Positions 16,890 to 25,125 of a stretch of 37,848 bases of DNA are shown piece after piece. Both the position numbers and the translations under genes were made by a program. This DNA is from SMWC01 sp963581225 (GTDB lineage Bacteria; Pseudomonadota; Gammaproteobacteria; Steroidobacterales; Rariloculaceae), in assembly GCA_963581225.1 (NCBI GenBank), contig CAUZMW010000006.1, positions 1 to 37,848 on the forward strand, given 5' to 3'. The notes beneath the pieces are model-generated. The model was not told where the DNA came from and did no database searches. It was given only the letters and a program-made list of their open reading frames with translations. How positions within the stretch are numbered: position 1 is the first letter of the stretch; each line of letters opens with the position of its first letter.

Positions 16890-17996
16890 ATGAACGAAAA
16901 GACCGGCTCCGACAACGACGCCGAGTTGGAGCAGCTGCGACAGCGAATCGATGAGATCGATGCCGAGATTCAGGCACTGATCGCAGATCGGGCCCGTTGC
17001 GCGAAAAAAGTCGGGGCTGCGAAAGGGCTGACTCAGACCGCAGATTTCTATCGGCCGGAGCGAGAAGCTCAGGTATTGCGCTCAGTCATGGAGCGCAACG
17101 AGGGGCCGCTGCGGGACGAAGAGCTCGTTCGCGTCTTCAGAGAACTGATGTCCGCCTGCCTTGCGCAGGAGGAACCGCTGAAAGTTGCTTTCCTCGGTCC
17201 GGAGGGGACGTTCACACAGTCTGCGGTGCTTAAACATTTCGGCCATTCGATACGAGCATTGCCTCTGACGACGATCGAGGAAGTTTTCCACGAAGTCGAA
17301 GCTGGCGTCGCGGACTTCGGTGTTGTTCCTGTGGAAAACTCGACGGAAGGCACGATCAATAGCACGCTCGATATGTTCCTGACTTCACCGCTGAAGATTT
17401 GCGGTGAAGTCGAGTTACGCATCTGCCAACACCTTATGGGACAGATGAAAGAGATCGGCCAGATAAAGCGAGTCTGCTCTCATCCTCAGTCGCTGGCGCA
17501 GTGTCGGGCCTGGCTGGCGCAATCCTTGCCGGGTATCGAGACCGTATCGGTGTCGAGCAACGCGGAAGCTGCACGGCGCGCTCGCGATGAAGATGGCACG
17601 GCGGCGATTGCCGGCGACGCCGCTGCCGAGGTCTACGGGCTAGGCATACTTTTTGCGAACATCGAAGATCACGCGGATAATACGACTCGTTTCCTGGTGA
17701 TTGGACGCAGACTTTTTCCGCCGAGCGGCGAAGACAAGACGTCGTTGCTGTTATCCGCCAGCGGTACTGAAGGCCCTGGCGTCCTGCATCTCTTACTCGA
17801 TCCGCTGGCGCGCAACGGCATCACGATGACGCGAATCGAATCCCGGCCATCCAGGCGCCGAAAATGGGACTACGTCTTTTTCGTCGATATCGGCGGTCAC
17901 GCTGACGACGAGACGGTCAGCGAAGCGTTGCGGGAGATCGAAGCGCAGGCGAACTTGTTTCGCGTTCTCGGAGCCTACCCGAAGGCAGTTCTTTAG
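16890..17996 (+). CDS. pheA: Bifunctional chorismate mutase/prephenate dehydratase (P-protein)
   Basis: A 368-residue fusion that turns chorismate into prephenate and then phenylpyruvate. Residues 8-95 are an AroQ-type mutase (LEQLRQRIDEIDAEIQALI, then FYRPEREAQVL). The prephenate dehydratase domain starts at KVAFLGPEGTFTQSAV, with PVENSTEGTINSTLD and the catalytic NTTRFLVIG. The C-terminal ACT domain has the phenylalanine-binding ESRPSRRRKWDYVFFVDI motif. Start ATG 16890 follows serA by 30 bases. In the related Pseudomonas supraoperon, hisC-type and tyrA genes come next; here only 21 bases separate pheA from aroA. Confidence 0.97.
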   Translation: MNEKTGSDNDAELEQLRQRIDEIDAEIQALIADRARCAKKVGAAKGLTQTADFYRPEREAQVLRSVMERNEGPLRDEELVRVFRELMSACLAQEEPLKVAFLGPEGTFTQSAVLKHFGHSIRALPLTTIEEVFHEVEAGVADFGVVPVENSTEGTINSTLDMFLTSPLKICGEVELRICQHLMGQMKEIGQIKRVCSHPQSLAQCRAWLAQSLPGIETVSVSSNAEAARRARDEDGTAAIAGDAAAEVYGLGILFANIEDHADNTTRFLVIGRRLFPPSGEDKTSLLLSASGTEGPGVLHLLLDPLARNGITMTRIESRPSRRRKWDYVFFVDIGGHADDETVSEALREIEAQANLFRVLGAYPKAVL

Positions 17997-18017
17997 GATC
18001 GTAGAGACCTTAGTCGC

Positions 18018-19361
18018 GTGCCCCAGCACCCTCCAACGGCTTCTTCAGAAGCCTATATCGCACACCCGGCTGAAAGCGTCGGCGGGACGGTGGGCGTACC
18101 GGGCGATAAATCCATCTCACACCGGGCATTGCTGCTGGGCGCCGTAGCTAACGGTACGACAACAATCTCAGGCTTTCTACACAGCGAAGACTGCCTGGCG
18201 ATGTTGGCCGCGCTGCGCGCCATGGGTGTCAACATAGAGGAGAGCGGGTCGCGCCTAACGATCGCGGGTGTGGGCGCATATGGGCTTCGCCAGCCGGCGG
18301 AATCATTGGACCTCGGTAATTCCGGCACCGCGATACGATTGTTGATGGGGCTGCTGGCCGCACAGCCGTTCGACTCGGTGCTGACGGGAGATGAATCTCT
18401 GCGGCAGCGCCCGATGGAGCGAGTCGCCGAGCCCCTGCGGGCGATGGGCGCTCAGATTGCCACAGATCGCGGACGAGCGCCGGTACGGATCCACGGCACG
18501 AGACCACTCAGTGGCATCGACTGCACATTACCCGTCGCCAGCGCTCAGCTGAAATCGGCCATCCTGTTGGCCGGCCTGTGGGGAGACGGACGGACGACGG
18601 TCAGGTCACCTGGACCCAGTCGCGACCATATGGAACGCATGCTTCTCACCATGGGTGTACCGCTAAAGCCGGAGGCGAACGGCACGGTGTCGGTAGCTGG
18701 ACCGGTCACATTGACCGGCACGTCAATCGACATACCGGGTGACTTCTCTTCTGCGGCGTTCTTCATCGTTGCCGGCCTCCTCGGTGCTGCCGATGGCCTG
18801 CTGCTTCCCGCGATAGGCATTAATCCAACCCGAACGGGGTTGTTAACGATTCTGCGGAGTATGGGCGCCAAGATTGAGCTACGGAACGAGCGCCAGAGCG
18901 GCGCAGAGCCGGTAGCCGACATTTACGTTGAAAAGAGTGACTTGCGTGGCGTCGAGATCGGCGCCCAGCTTGTCGCGCTTAGTATCGATGAACTGCCGAT
19001 ACTATTCATCGCCGCAGCGGCAGCCGTCGGCACTACCGTCGTGACGGGCGCGGATGAACTGCGGCATAAAGAGAGCGATCGCCTGGCCGTCATGGCCGCC
19101 GGCTTGAAAGCGTTGGGAACGACGGTAGACGAGCGCTCGGACGGCCTTACGATTGAAGGCGGTCCCTTGCGGGGCGCGCGAGTCGATAGTCATGGCGATC
19201 ATCGGATCGCGATGGCGTTTGCGATCGCTAGCCTGCGGGCACGATCGGCAATCGAGATCCTCGATACGAGCCCTGTCGCTACCTCATTCCCCGACTTCCT
19301 GACGGTTGCAGCACGCAGCGGGCTGCGACTGGACGCAGTCACGGCCGGCAGCCATGAGTGA
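18018..19361 (+). CDS. aroA: 3-phosphoshikimate 1-carboxyvinyltransferase (EPSP synthase)
   Basis: EPSP synthase transfers the enolpyruvyl group of PEP to shikimate-3-phosphate. At 447 residues it is complete: GVPGDKSISHRALLLGA (substrate Lys and Ser), LGNSGTAIRLLMGLLA, SLRQRPMERV, DIPGDFSSAAFFIVA, and RHKESDRL in the second half, followed by DHRIAMAFA. The pattern is that of a class II-like enzyme rather than E. coli AroA: the glycine-rich loop is LGNSGTAIRLLMG. Start is GTG 18018, as no ATG fits before the conserved domain. Its stop overlaps the cmk start (ATGAGTGA). Confidence 0.96.
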   Translation: MPQHPPTASSEAYIAHPAESVGGTVGVPGDKSISHRALLLGAVANGTTTISGFLHSEDCLAMLAALRAMGVNIEESGSRLTIAGVGAYGLRQPAESLDLGNSGTAIRLLMGLLAAQPFDSVLTGDESLRQRPMERVAEPLRAMGAQIATDRGRAPVRIHGTRPLSGIDCTLPVASAQLKSAILLAGLWGDGRTTVRSPGPSRDHMERMLLTMGVPLKPEANGTVSVAGPVTLTGTSIDIPGDFSSAAFFIVAGLLGAADGLLLPAIGINPTRTGLLTILRSMGAKIELRNERQSGAEPVADIYVEKSDLRGVEIGAQLVALSIDELPILFIAAAAAVGTTVVTGADELRHKESDRLAVMAAGLKALGTTVDERSDGLTIEGGPLRGARVDSHGDHRIAMAFAIASLRARSAIEILDTSPVATSFPDFLTVAARSGLRLDAVTAGSHE

Positions 19362-20040
19362 GCGTGTTCCCGTGATCGCCATCGATGGCCCGACCGGTTC
19401 AGGTAAAGGGACGATCAGTCGCGGGCTGGCACGCGCGCTGGGCTGGCACCTGCTGGACAGCGGTGCACTATACCGACTGGTCGCGCTGATCGCCGCAAAG
19501 CAATCCATCTCTATCGACGACCCCGATGGGCTGGCGGCTGCCGCGGCTGTCATGGCGGTCGAGTTCTCCACGGCCGAAGACACGGAGCAGGTTTTGCTCG
19601 ACGGTGTAGACGTCACATCGCTCCTGCGGACCGAGGAACATGGGGCGGCGGCCTCGAAAGTGGCTGCGCTACCGCCCGTTCGTACGGCGCTTCTTGAACG
19701 CCAGCGACAGTTCGCTCGGCCTCCGGGCCTCGTCGCGGACGGACGAGATATGGGGAGCGTCGTATTCCCCACTGCCGCGCTCAAAGTGTTTCTGACGGCC
19801 GGCCCGGAGGAAAGAGCCTTAAGACGCTATAACCAGTTGAAAGAAAAGGGGATTGATGTTAGCCTGCCGGCCCTTTCCCGAGAGATAGCCGAACGGGACG
19901 AGCGCGACGCCAACCGGAAGGTAGCGCCGCTGAAGGCCGCCGACGGGGCTCGTATCCTGGATTCGACCGGGATCACACCGGAGCAAGTCATTGAGCGGGT
20001 TCACTCCTGGCTGTTGGAAGTGAACGAAGGAACGAATTAG
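19354..20040 (+). CDS. cmk: Cytidylate kinase
   Basis: Cmk phosphorylates CMP and dCMP with ATP. The P-loop is in VIAIDGPTGSGKGTISRGLA, GWHLLDSGALYRLVAL is the nucleoside-binding region, and VADGRDMGSVVFPTAALKVFLTA is the conserved RDxG(T/S)VVFP block. The DERDANRKVAPLKAADGARILDST motif closes the protein. I chose ATG 19354 because the family begins just before the P-loop; the open frame extends upstream only through the end of aroA, with which it overlaps by 8 bases. The aroA-cmk-rpsA order is conserved among gammaproteobacteria. Confidence 0.96.
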   Translation: MSERVPVIAIDGPTGSGKGTISRGLARALGWHLLDSGALYRLVALIAAKQSISIDDPDGLAAAAAVMAVEFSTAEDTEQVLLDGVDVTSLLRTEEHGAAASKVAALPPVRTALLERQRQFARPPGLVADGRDMGSVVFPTAALKVFLTAGPEERALRRYNQLKEKGIDVSLPALSREIAERDERDANRKVAPLKAADGARILDSTGITPEQVIERVHSWLLEVNEGTN

Positions 20041-20138
20041 GAGGCTTTGGCAGGAGGCCTGAAGCCATTGTTGGACAACCGTTGGTACAGGATGGACCGA
20101 CGACGTGCTGGAGGGTGCCGCAGCAGCGGCGAAAATAA
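20041..20138 (+). promoter_or_regulatory. Structured rpsA leader with GGA-presenting hairpins
   Basis: The 98 bases between cmk and rpsA can fold into several small hairpins. GGCTT pairs with AAGCC around an inner GGC-AGGAG-GCC. TTGGT pairs with ACCGA around a loop ACAGGATGG. TGCTG (20106-20110) pairs with CAGCA (20121-20125) around GAGGGTGCCG. The ATG follows an A-rich segment (GAAAATAA) with no good ribosome site. In E. coli the rpsA leader is similarly hairpin-rich and lacks a canonical Shine-Dalgarno, and it mediates repression by S1 itself. The folding here was done by eye. Confidence 0.4.
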
Positions 20139-21815
20139 ATGGTCGAATCTTTTGCGGAGTTACTAGAAGAAAATATCGCTAATCAGCAGATTAAGCAGGG
20201 TGCCATTCTGACGGCGATCGTCGTCGACGTGAACCCGGATGTCGTAATCGTCCACGCGGGCTTGAAGTCCGAGGCCGTGATCCCGACGAACCAATTTCTC
20301 GACGACAGCGGCGAGATCGAAGTCGCGGTCGGTGATGAAGTCGAAGTCGCGCTTGATGCCGTCGAAGACGGTTTCGGAGAGACGCGTCTTTCCAGAGAAA
20401 AGGCCAAACGTGCTCGAACGTGGCGCCGCCTCGAAGAATCATTCCAAGGCTCCAAGGTCGTCACCGGTACGATCAGCGGCCGTGTTCGCGGTGGCTTTAC
20501 CGTCGACATCGATTTCGTTCGTGCCTTTTTACCCGGGTCGCTCGTCGATGTCCGCCCGGTCAGGGATCCTACCGCTCTCGAAGGATCCACCCTCGAATTT
20601 AAAGTCATCAAATTAGATCAGAAGCGCAATAACGTCGTCGTATCGCGTCGCGCTGTCGTCGAGGAAGAATACAGCGCCGAGCGCGAGGAGCTGTTGAAAA
20701 ATCTGCAGGAGGGTGCGGTACTCAAGGGTATCGTCAAGAACCTGACCGATTACGGCGCTTTCGTCGATCTCGGCGGCATCGATGGGTTGCTGCATATCAC
20801 CGACATGGCCTGGAAACGGGTGAAACATCCCTCCGAAGTCGTCAATGTCGGCGATGAGATGGACGTCAAAGTCTTGAAATTTGATCGCGAACGCAACCGG
20901 GTATCGCTTGGACTGAAGCAACTGGGCGACGATCCGTGGACGGATCTCGGCAGACGCTATCCCCCGGACTCCCGATTATTCGGCAAGGTGACGAACATCG
21001 CGGACTACGGCTGTTTCGTCGAGATCGAGGAGGGTGTCGAAGGCCTCGTCCACGTATCTGAGATGGACTGGACCAATAGGAATGTAAGCCCGCACAAGGT
21101 CGTGCAGATCGGCGATGAAGTCGAAGTGATGGTCCTCGATATTGACGAGGAACGCCGGCGTATCTCGCTCGGCCTGAAACAGTGTCAAGCGAATCCCTGG
21201 GCAGACTTCGCCGATAGTTATAACAAAGGCGACAAAGTTTCCGGGCAAATCAAATCCATTACGGACTTCGGTGTATTTATCGGTCTTCCCGGCGGCATAG
21301 ATGGCCTTGTCCATCTGTCCGACCTGTCGTGGGAGCTCGCTGGCGAAGAAGCAGTTCGCAATTACACCAAAGGCGAGGAGCTAGAAACGGCAGTACTCGC
21401 CATCGATCCGGAACGAGAGCGCATCTCACTTGGAGTCAAGCAACTCGATAAGGATCCCCTGTCGCTGTTCTTGGCAGAACATCCGAAGGGCGGTATCGTA
21501 AAGGGAATTATCCAGGAAGTGGACGCCAAGGGTGCGACCGTCGAGTTGGAGGGGGGCGTCATCGGTCAATTACGCGCTTCCGAGATCTCCAGGGATCGAG
21601 TCGAAGACGCGCGTATGGTTCTTAAGGCCGGCGAAGAGCTGGAAGCGAAGTTCACTGGAGTCGATAGAAAGACGCGAATCGTCTCGCTGTCGATCAAGGC
21701 CAAGGAAGCGCATGAGGAAGCTCAGGCTATTCAGACTTATAAATCCGACGGAGGGAAACCGGCGGCGGGCGCGACACTAGGTGACTTACTGAAAGAACAT
21801 CTGTCTTCGGAATAA
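20139..21815 (+). CDS. rpsA: 30S ribosomal protein S1
   Basis: S1 binds single-stranded mRNA at the ribosome and unfolds leaders for translation initiation. The protein has 558 residues, essentially the E. coli length (557), and six S1 domains can be followed. The third to sixth are the clearest: GIVKNLTDYGAFVDLGGIDG, GKVTNIADYGCFVEIEEGVEG, GQIKSITDFGVFIGLPGGID and GIIQEVDAKGATVELEGGV. WTDLGRRYP and WADFADSY mark the linkers. The start is an ATG without a Shine-Dalgarno, which is also the case in E. coli rpsA. ihfB follows about 60 bases later. Confidence 0.98.
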   Translation: MVESFAELLEENIANQQIKQGAILTAIVVDVNPDVVIVHAGLKSEAVIPTNQFLDDSGEIEVAVGDEVEVALDAVEDGFGETRLSREKAKRARTWRRLEESFQGSKVVTGTISGRVRGGFTVDIDFVRAFLPGSLVDVRPVRDPTALEGSTLEFKVIKLDQKRNNVVVSRRAVVEEEYSAEREELLKNLQEGAVLKGIVKNLTDYGAFVDLGGIDGLLHITDMAWKRVKHPSEVVNVGDEMDVKVLKFDRERNRVSLGLKQLGDDPWTDLGRRYPPDSRLFGKVTNIADYGCFVEIEEGVEGLVHVSEMDWTNRNVSPHKVVQIGDEVEVMVLDIDEERRRISLGLKQCQANPWADFADSYNKGDKVSGQIKSITDFGVFIGLPGGIDGLVHLSDLSWELAGEEAVRNYTKGEELETAVLAIDPERERISLGVKQLDKDPLSLFLAEHPKGGIVKGIIQEVDAKGATVELEGGVIGQLRASEISRDRVEDARMVLKAGEELEAKFTGVDRKTRIVSLSIKAKEAHEEAQAIQTYKSDGGKPAAGATLGDLLKEHLSSE

Positions 21816-21874
21816 GCACCGAAACTTAATAACAAATAAGGGTACGCTGTGGCCTGAGAGGATGGTATCTAGCC

Positions 21875-22177
21875 ATGACAAAATCCGAGCTAATTGAATC
21901 AATCGCTCGTAAGCAGAAGCATCTTCCCGCTAAAGATGTGGAGCTTGCTGTAAAGCATGTTCTGGAGCTGTTGAGCGAATCGCTCGCGAACGGTGAGCGT
22001 ATTGAGATACGCGGGTTCGGCAGCTTTTCACTACATTATCGCCCGCCCCGAATGGGCCGAAACCCGAAGACCGGCGACGCGGTCGCACTGGCGGGGAAAC
22101 ATGTACCACATTTCAAGCCCGGAAAGGACCTCAGAAAGCGCGTTAACGAGGGCCGCGATCTTCCGGTACGCAGCTAG
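21875..22177 (+). CDS. ihfB: Integration host factor subunit beta
   Basis: IHF-beta forms a heterodimer with IHF-alpha and bends DNA sharply at specific sites. The protein has 100 residues: MTKSELIESIARKQ at the start, LLSESLANGERIEIRGFGSFSL, then RPPRMGRNPKTGDAV with the intercalating-Pro loop (NPKTG), and KHVPHFKPGKDLRKRVN at the end. The position between rpsA and lapA is the conserved gammaproteobacterial arrangement and distinguishes it from HU genes. A GAGAGGA sequence lies about 13 bases upstream of the ATG. Confidence 0.97.
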   Translation: MTKSELIESIARKQKHLPAKDVELAVKHVLELLSESLANGERIEIRGFGSFSLHYRPPRMGRNPKTGDAVALAGKHVPHFKPGKDLRKRVNEGRDLPVRS

Positions 22178-22204
22178 CATCGGACGACTCTCAGGAATAT
22201 AGAC

Positions 22205-22510
22205 TTGGCCACGGTACGCAAGATCGTACTGTTCTTATCGCTGCTCTTTGTCGCGCTGCTGGCGGCGGTATTCGCCTATAACAATCCGGAGACGGTCTCG
22301 CTTGATGTCGGATTCGCCCGATTCGAAGAAGTCTCTGTTGCCCTTGCGTTCACCGTCTGTTTCGGGATTGGCTGGCTCTTCGGGCTCATTACCGCCGGCC
22401 TCGCTCTCTTTCGCATGGCCGCTGAAAGACGGCGCCTGCGTCGCGACTTGAGACTCGCAGAGGCAGAGGTCAGTAGCCTGCGCAGCCTTCCGCTGCACGA
22501 TGCCAACTGA
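22205..22510 (+). CDS. lapA: LapA domain-containing inner-membrane protein
   Basis: LapA (YciS) is a small inner-membrane partner of LapB in control of lipopolysaccharide synthesis. The 101 residues contain two hydrophobic helices (IVLFLSLLFVALLAAVFAY and ALAFTVCFGIGWLFGLITAG), the NPETVSLDV-F segment between them that is typical of the family, and a cytoplasmic basic coiled coil (RMAAERRRLRRDLRLAEAEV). Translation appears to start at TTG 22205, with AGGA 8 bases upstream; no ATG precedes the first helix. The last 11 bases overlap lapB, so translation is probably coupled. Confidence 0.9.
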   Translation: MATVRKIVLFLSLLFVALLAAVFAYNNPETVSLDVGFARFEEVSVALAFTVCFGIGWLFGLITAGLALFRMAAERRRLRRDLRLAEAEVSSLRSLPLHDAN

Positions 22511-23684
22511 AGCCACATTTCTGCTGGCCGGGCTTTTCATCGTGGCGGCAGCTACGGGTTGGGCTTTCGCGCGTTATTCTGTCCAAGGTCGCGGGGATCC
22601 ACCTTCGCCGCCGGTAAACGCCGACTATCTGAGGGGCCTGAACCTCGTCTTGAATCGTCAGACGGATGAGGCGTTGGAACTCTTCGTGAGAATTGCGAAA
22701 GTCGACGACGATACGCTGGAGACACACTTCGCCTTAGGCCATCTATTCAGACGACGCGGAGAGGTCGATCGCGCTATCCGTGTCCATCAGAATTTGCTCG
22801 CGCGACCGAATCTGAATGAAGCGCAAAGGCACCATGCATTGTTTTCTCTAGCTCAGGACTACCTGGGCGCGGGTCTGTTCGATCGAGCGGAAAAATTATT
22901 CGCAGAATTGCGCGGCAGTCCGACGCTTGGGCAGGCGGCCCTGGAAAACCTGGTGGATATCTATGAGCGCGAGAGCGACTGGCTCAAAGCCATTGAAGCG
23001 CACCGTGAGTTGGAGGTCATGACCGGCGAGAAATCGAGTCAGGTCGCGCACTACTACTGCGAACTTGCGGAAGGAGCCCGAATCAAAGGCGATCTCGACC
23101 TAGCACGCCAGCATCTGAAGAGTTCGGTCCGAAGTGAGACCGGCGCGTTCCGCGGCACTGTGATACGGGCGGCGATTGCTCAGGAAGAAGAGGATTTCGC
23201 GCAGGCATTGCGATTATACGAGCGAGTGCTGGAAGCCGACCAACGCTTGATGGTGGAGGTGTTACCTCAACTCGTCGAATGTTACGAAGCCACGAACCGG
23301 CAGCAGGAGCTAGAGCGCTACCTGGAAGGCTTCACTGCGGAGGAGGGTGACGTCAAACGGAATTTCGCATACGCGGTCATCATCAACGACCTTACCGCAC
23401 TGCCCGCGCTCTATACCTGCGTAGAAGACTTCATACTTCACCACGACATTTTGGCGACTTTGGTGGATACGGATCATCTCAACGGCCTATCCAAAACGGA
23501 GCGGGAGCACGCAATTCTGCGTATCGCGAGCGGGCTGCGCCAACTCGCACTGTCAAGCGCGCGATACCGATGTACGACTTGTGGCTACAGCACCCAGCGA
23601 CTCGTTTGGCATTGTCCAAGTTGCAAAGCCTGGGAGACGATCAAGCCAACTCAAGCATTTCAATTCGAGAGTATGGTCGCCTAG
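22500..23684 (+). CDS. lapB: Lipopolysaccharide assembly protein LapB (YciM)
   Basis: LapB is an inner-membrane anchored TPR protein that helps FtsH degrade LpxC and so limits lipid A synthesis. Residues 1-25 form the single membrane helix (FLLAGLFIVAAATGWAFA); YLRGLNLVLNRQTDEALELF begins the series of tetratricopeptide repeats that fills residues 40-330. The C-terminal rubredoxin-like metal site has two cysteine pairs, CTTCGY and CPSC. All features of the family are intact at 394 residues. It is the last gene of the rpsA-ihfB-lapA-lapB run, and a weak hairpin follows. Confidence 0.95.
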   Translation: MPTEATFLLAGLFIVAAATGWAFARYSVQGRGDPPSPPVNADYLRGLNLVLNRQTDEALELFVRIAKVDDDTLETHFALGHLFRRRGEVDRAIRVHQNLLARPNLNEAQRHHALFSLAQDYLGAGLFDRAEKLFAELRGSPTLGQAALENLVDIYERESDWLKAIEAHRELEVMTGEKSSQVAHYYCELAEGARIKGDLDLARQHLKSSVRSETGAFRGTVIRAAIAQEEEDFAQALRLYERVLEADQRLMVEVLPQLVECYEATNRQQELERYLEGFTAEEGDVKRNFAYAVIINDLTALPALYTCVEDFILHHDILATLVDTDHLNGLSKTEREHAILRIASGLRQLALSSARYRCTTCGYSTQRLVWHCPSCKAWETIKPTQAFQFESMVA

Positions 23685-23721
23685 TCCGTCTCTCAATATC
23701 TCGTAGAAGCCGCTAGTTAAG

Positions 23722-23760
23722 GAGGCTGCCCGACGCCTCGATGCCGGTTAGCATCCTTTC
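23722..23760 (+). terminator. Weak tandem hairpins after lapB, possible terminator
   Basis: GAGGC (23722-23726) can pair with GCCTC (23735-23739), and GATGC (23740-23744) with GCATC (23751-23755); the second hairpin is followed by CTTTCTCCC. Stems are only 5 bp and the T-run is poor, so the call is tentative. Confidence 0.25.
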
Positions 23761-23794
23761 TCCCGTTATCTAGAAACCATAAAGGAGAAGGCTC

Positions 23795-24151
23795 ATGAGA
23801 GCGAGATGCAGAGACCTGCTGTGCCTGCTTGTCTTCGGCTTCGGTTCTGCCAGCTTGTTTGCAGGACCGGTCAATATCAATACGGCGAATGCTGAAACGC
23901 TGGCGCTTGAGCTGACGGGTGTCGGCCCCGCGTTGGCTGCCGCGATCATCGACTACCGAGAGGCAAACGGCGATTTCGCCACACCGGAGGCGCTGAGTCA
24001 GGTGAGCGGCATTGGCGACCGTATCATCGAGATGAATCGCACAATATTCTCGTCAGCGATTCTTAAGTACCAGGCGAATACTTCCGGCATCGACAGCGTT
24101 CCAGGAATAAGCCCAGCGGATGAGGATCCGACCGGACTTCTCTTACGCTAG
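23795..24151 (+). CDS. ComEA-like helix-hairpin-helix protein, exported
   Basis: A 118-residue protein with a signal peptide (LLCLLVFGFGSASLFAG) followed by the ComEA-type helix-hairpin-helix pair: VNINTANAETLALELTGVGP, then AAAIIDYREANGDFATPEALSQVSGIG. ComEA binds DNA in the periplasm during transformation; free-standing small HhH proteins of this type are common in gammaproteobacteria, and many are of unproven function. The tail of about 30 residues after the domain is not recognised. A ribosome site (AAAGGAGAAGG) precedes the ATG. Neighbours lapB and galU give no competence context, so a role in DNA uptake is only a possibility. Confidence 0.88.
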   Translation: MRARCRDLLCLLVFGFGSASLFAGPVNINTANAETLALELTGVGPALAAAIIDYREANGDFATPEALSQVSGIGDRIIEMNRTIFSSAILKYQANTSGIDSVPGISPADEDPTGLLLR

Positions 24152-24225
24152 TCAGTTTTCTTCGGTATCATTGCACTGCGCCCGGTGATCATCGGGCGTG
24201 ATTGCATGGAGGAAATCAGCTCTTG

Positions 24226-25095
24226 ATGTCGACAATCCGCTCGGTCGTATTCCCGGTTGCCGGCCGAGGTACCCATTTCCTTCCCGCCACGAAAGCCTCT
24301 CCGAAGGAGATGCTGCCGATCGTCGATAAACCGCTGATCCAGTATGCAGTGGAAGAAGCCCTGTCGGCAGGCGTTCAAAAGTTGGTGTTTGTCACCGGAT
24401 CTTCCAAGCGCGCGATCGAGGATCATTTCGACACGAATGCTGAGCTCGAAAGAGTGCTCAGAGAAACCGGCAAGCACGATCTGCTGGCGGTCGTGCGGGA
24501 GATCGTTCCGGCCGGGGTAGACTGCATCTACATTCGTCAGGGCACGCCGCTCGGGCTCGGTCACGCAGTTCTGTGTGCACGGCCGGTGGTCGGTGAGGAG
24601 CCTTTCTTTGTCCACCTCGCGGATGATCTGATCTACAGCGATACTTCGTGCCTGAAACAAATGAAAGATCATTTCGGCCGGCATGGCTGCAGTGTTTTAG
24701 GCGTCGAAACCGTGCCGAAGGATCAAACGGGAATTTACGGCATCGTGGCCGTCGAGTCTGAAGGAAACGGCGTACAACGTGTGACTAAGATCGTCGAAAA
24801 ACCTCAGCCTGAAGATGCGCCTTCTGACCTTGCCGTCGTCGGACGCTACGTCCTCACGCCCGGGATATTCGAGAAGCTAGCGTCGACGGGAAAAGGAGCC
24901 GGCGGTGAGATTCAATTGACCGATGCGATCGCTCGATTGATCGCCGATGAACCGGTCCATGTCCTGGCATTCGAAGGCGTTCGCTATGACTGCGGCAGCA
25001 AGCTCGGTTACCTAAAAGCAACCGTCGAGTACGGGTTACGTCATCCAGATCTGGGCGACGACTTTCGCACATACCTGGAGAAGCTCGAGACTTAG
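24226..25095 (+). CDS. galU: UTP-glucose-1-phosphate uridylyltransferase
   Basis: GalU makes UDP-glucose from UTP and glucose-1-phosphate. At about 289 residues the size is normal, and the family blocks SPKEMLPIVDKPLIQYAVEEA, RQGTPLGLGHAVLCARPVVG, IVEKPQPEDAPSDLAVVGRYV, GGEIQLTDAI and DCGSKLGYLKA are present. The nucleotide motif usually reads GxGTRxLPxTK; here it is GRGTHFLPATK, with His17 in place of the conserved Arg. The start is ATG 24226; the open frame begins 24 bases earlier at 24202, but those residues are not in the family and GGAGGAA lies between. It is convergent with the alpha-hydroxy-acid dehydrogenase gene, 30 bases away. Confidence 0.93.
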   Translation: MSTIRSVVFPVAGRGTHFLPATKASPKEMLPIVDKPLIQYAVEEALSAGVQKLVFVTGSSKRAIEDHFDTNAELERVLRETGKHDLLAVVREIVPAGVDCIYIRQGTPLGLGHAVLCARPVVGEEPFFVHLADDLIYSDTSCLKQMKDHFGRHGCSVLGVETVPKDQTGIYGIVAVESEGNGVQRVTKIVEKPQPEDAPSDLAVVGRYVLTPGIFEKLASTGKGAGGEIQLTDAIARLIADEPVHVLAFEGVRYDCGSKLGYLKATVEYGLRHPDLGDDFRTYLEKLET

Positions 25096-25125
25096 CGCGT
25101 CTACCTGACCCGGCGTTCTAGCAGT

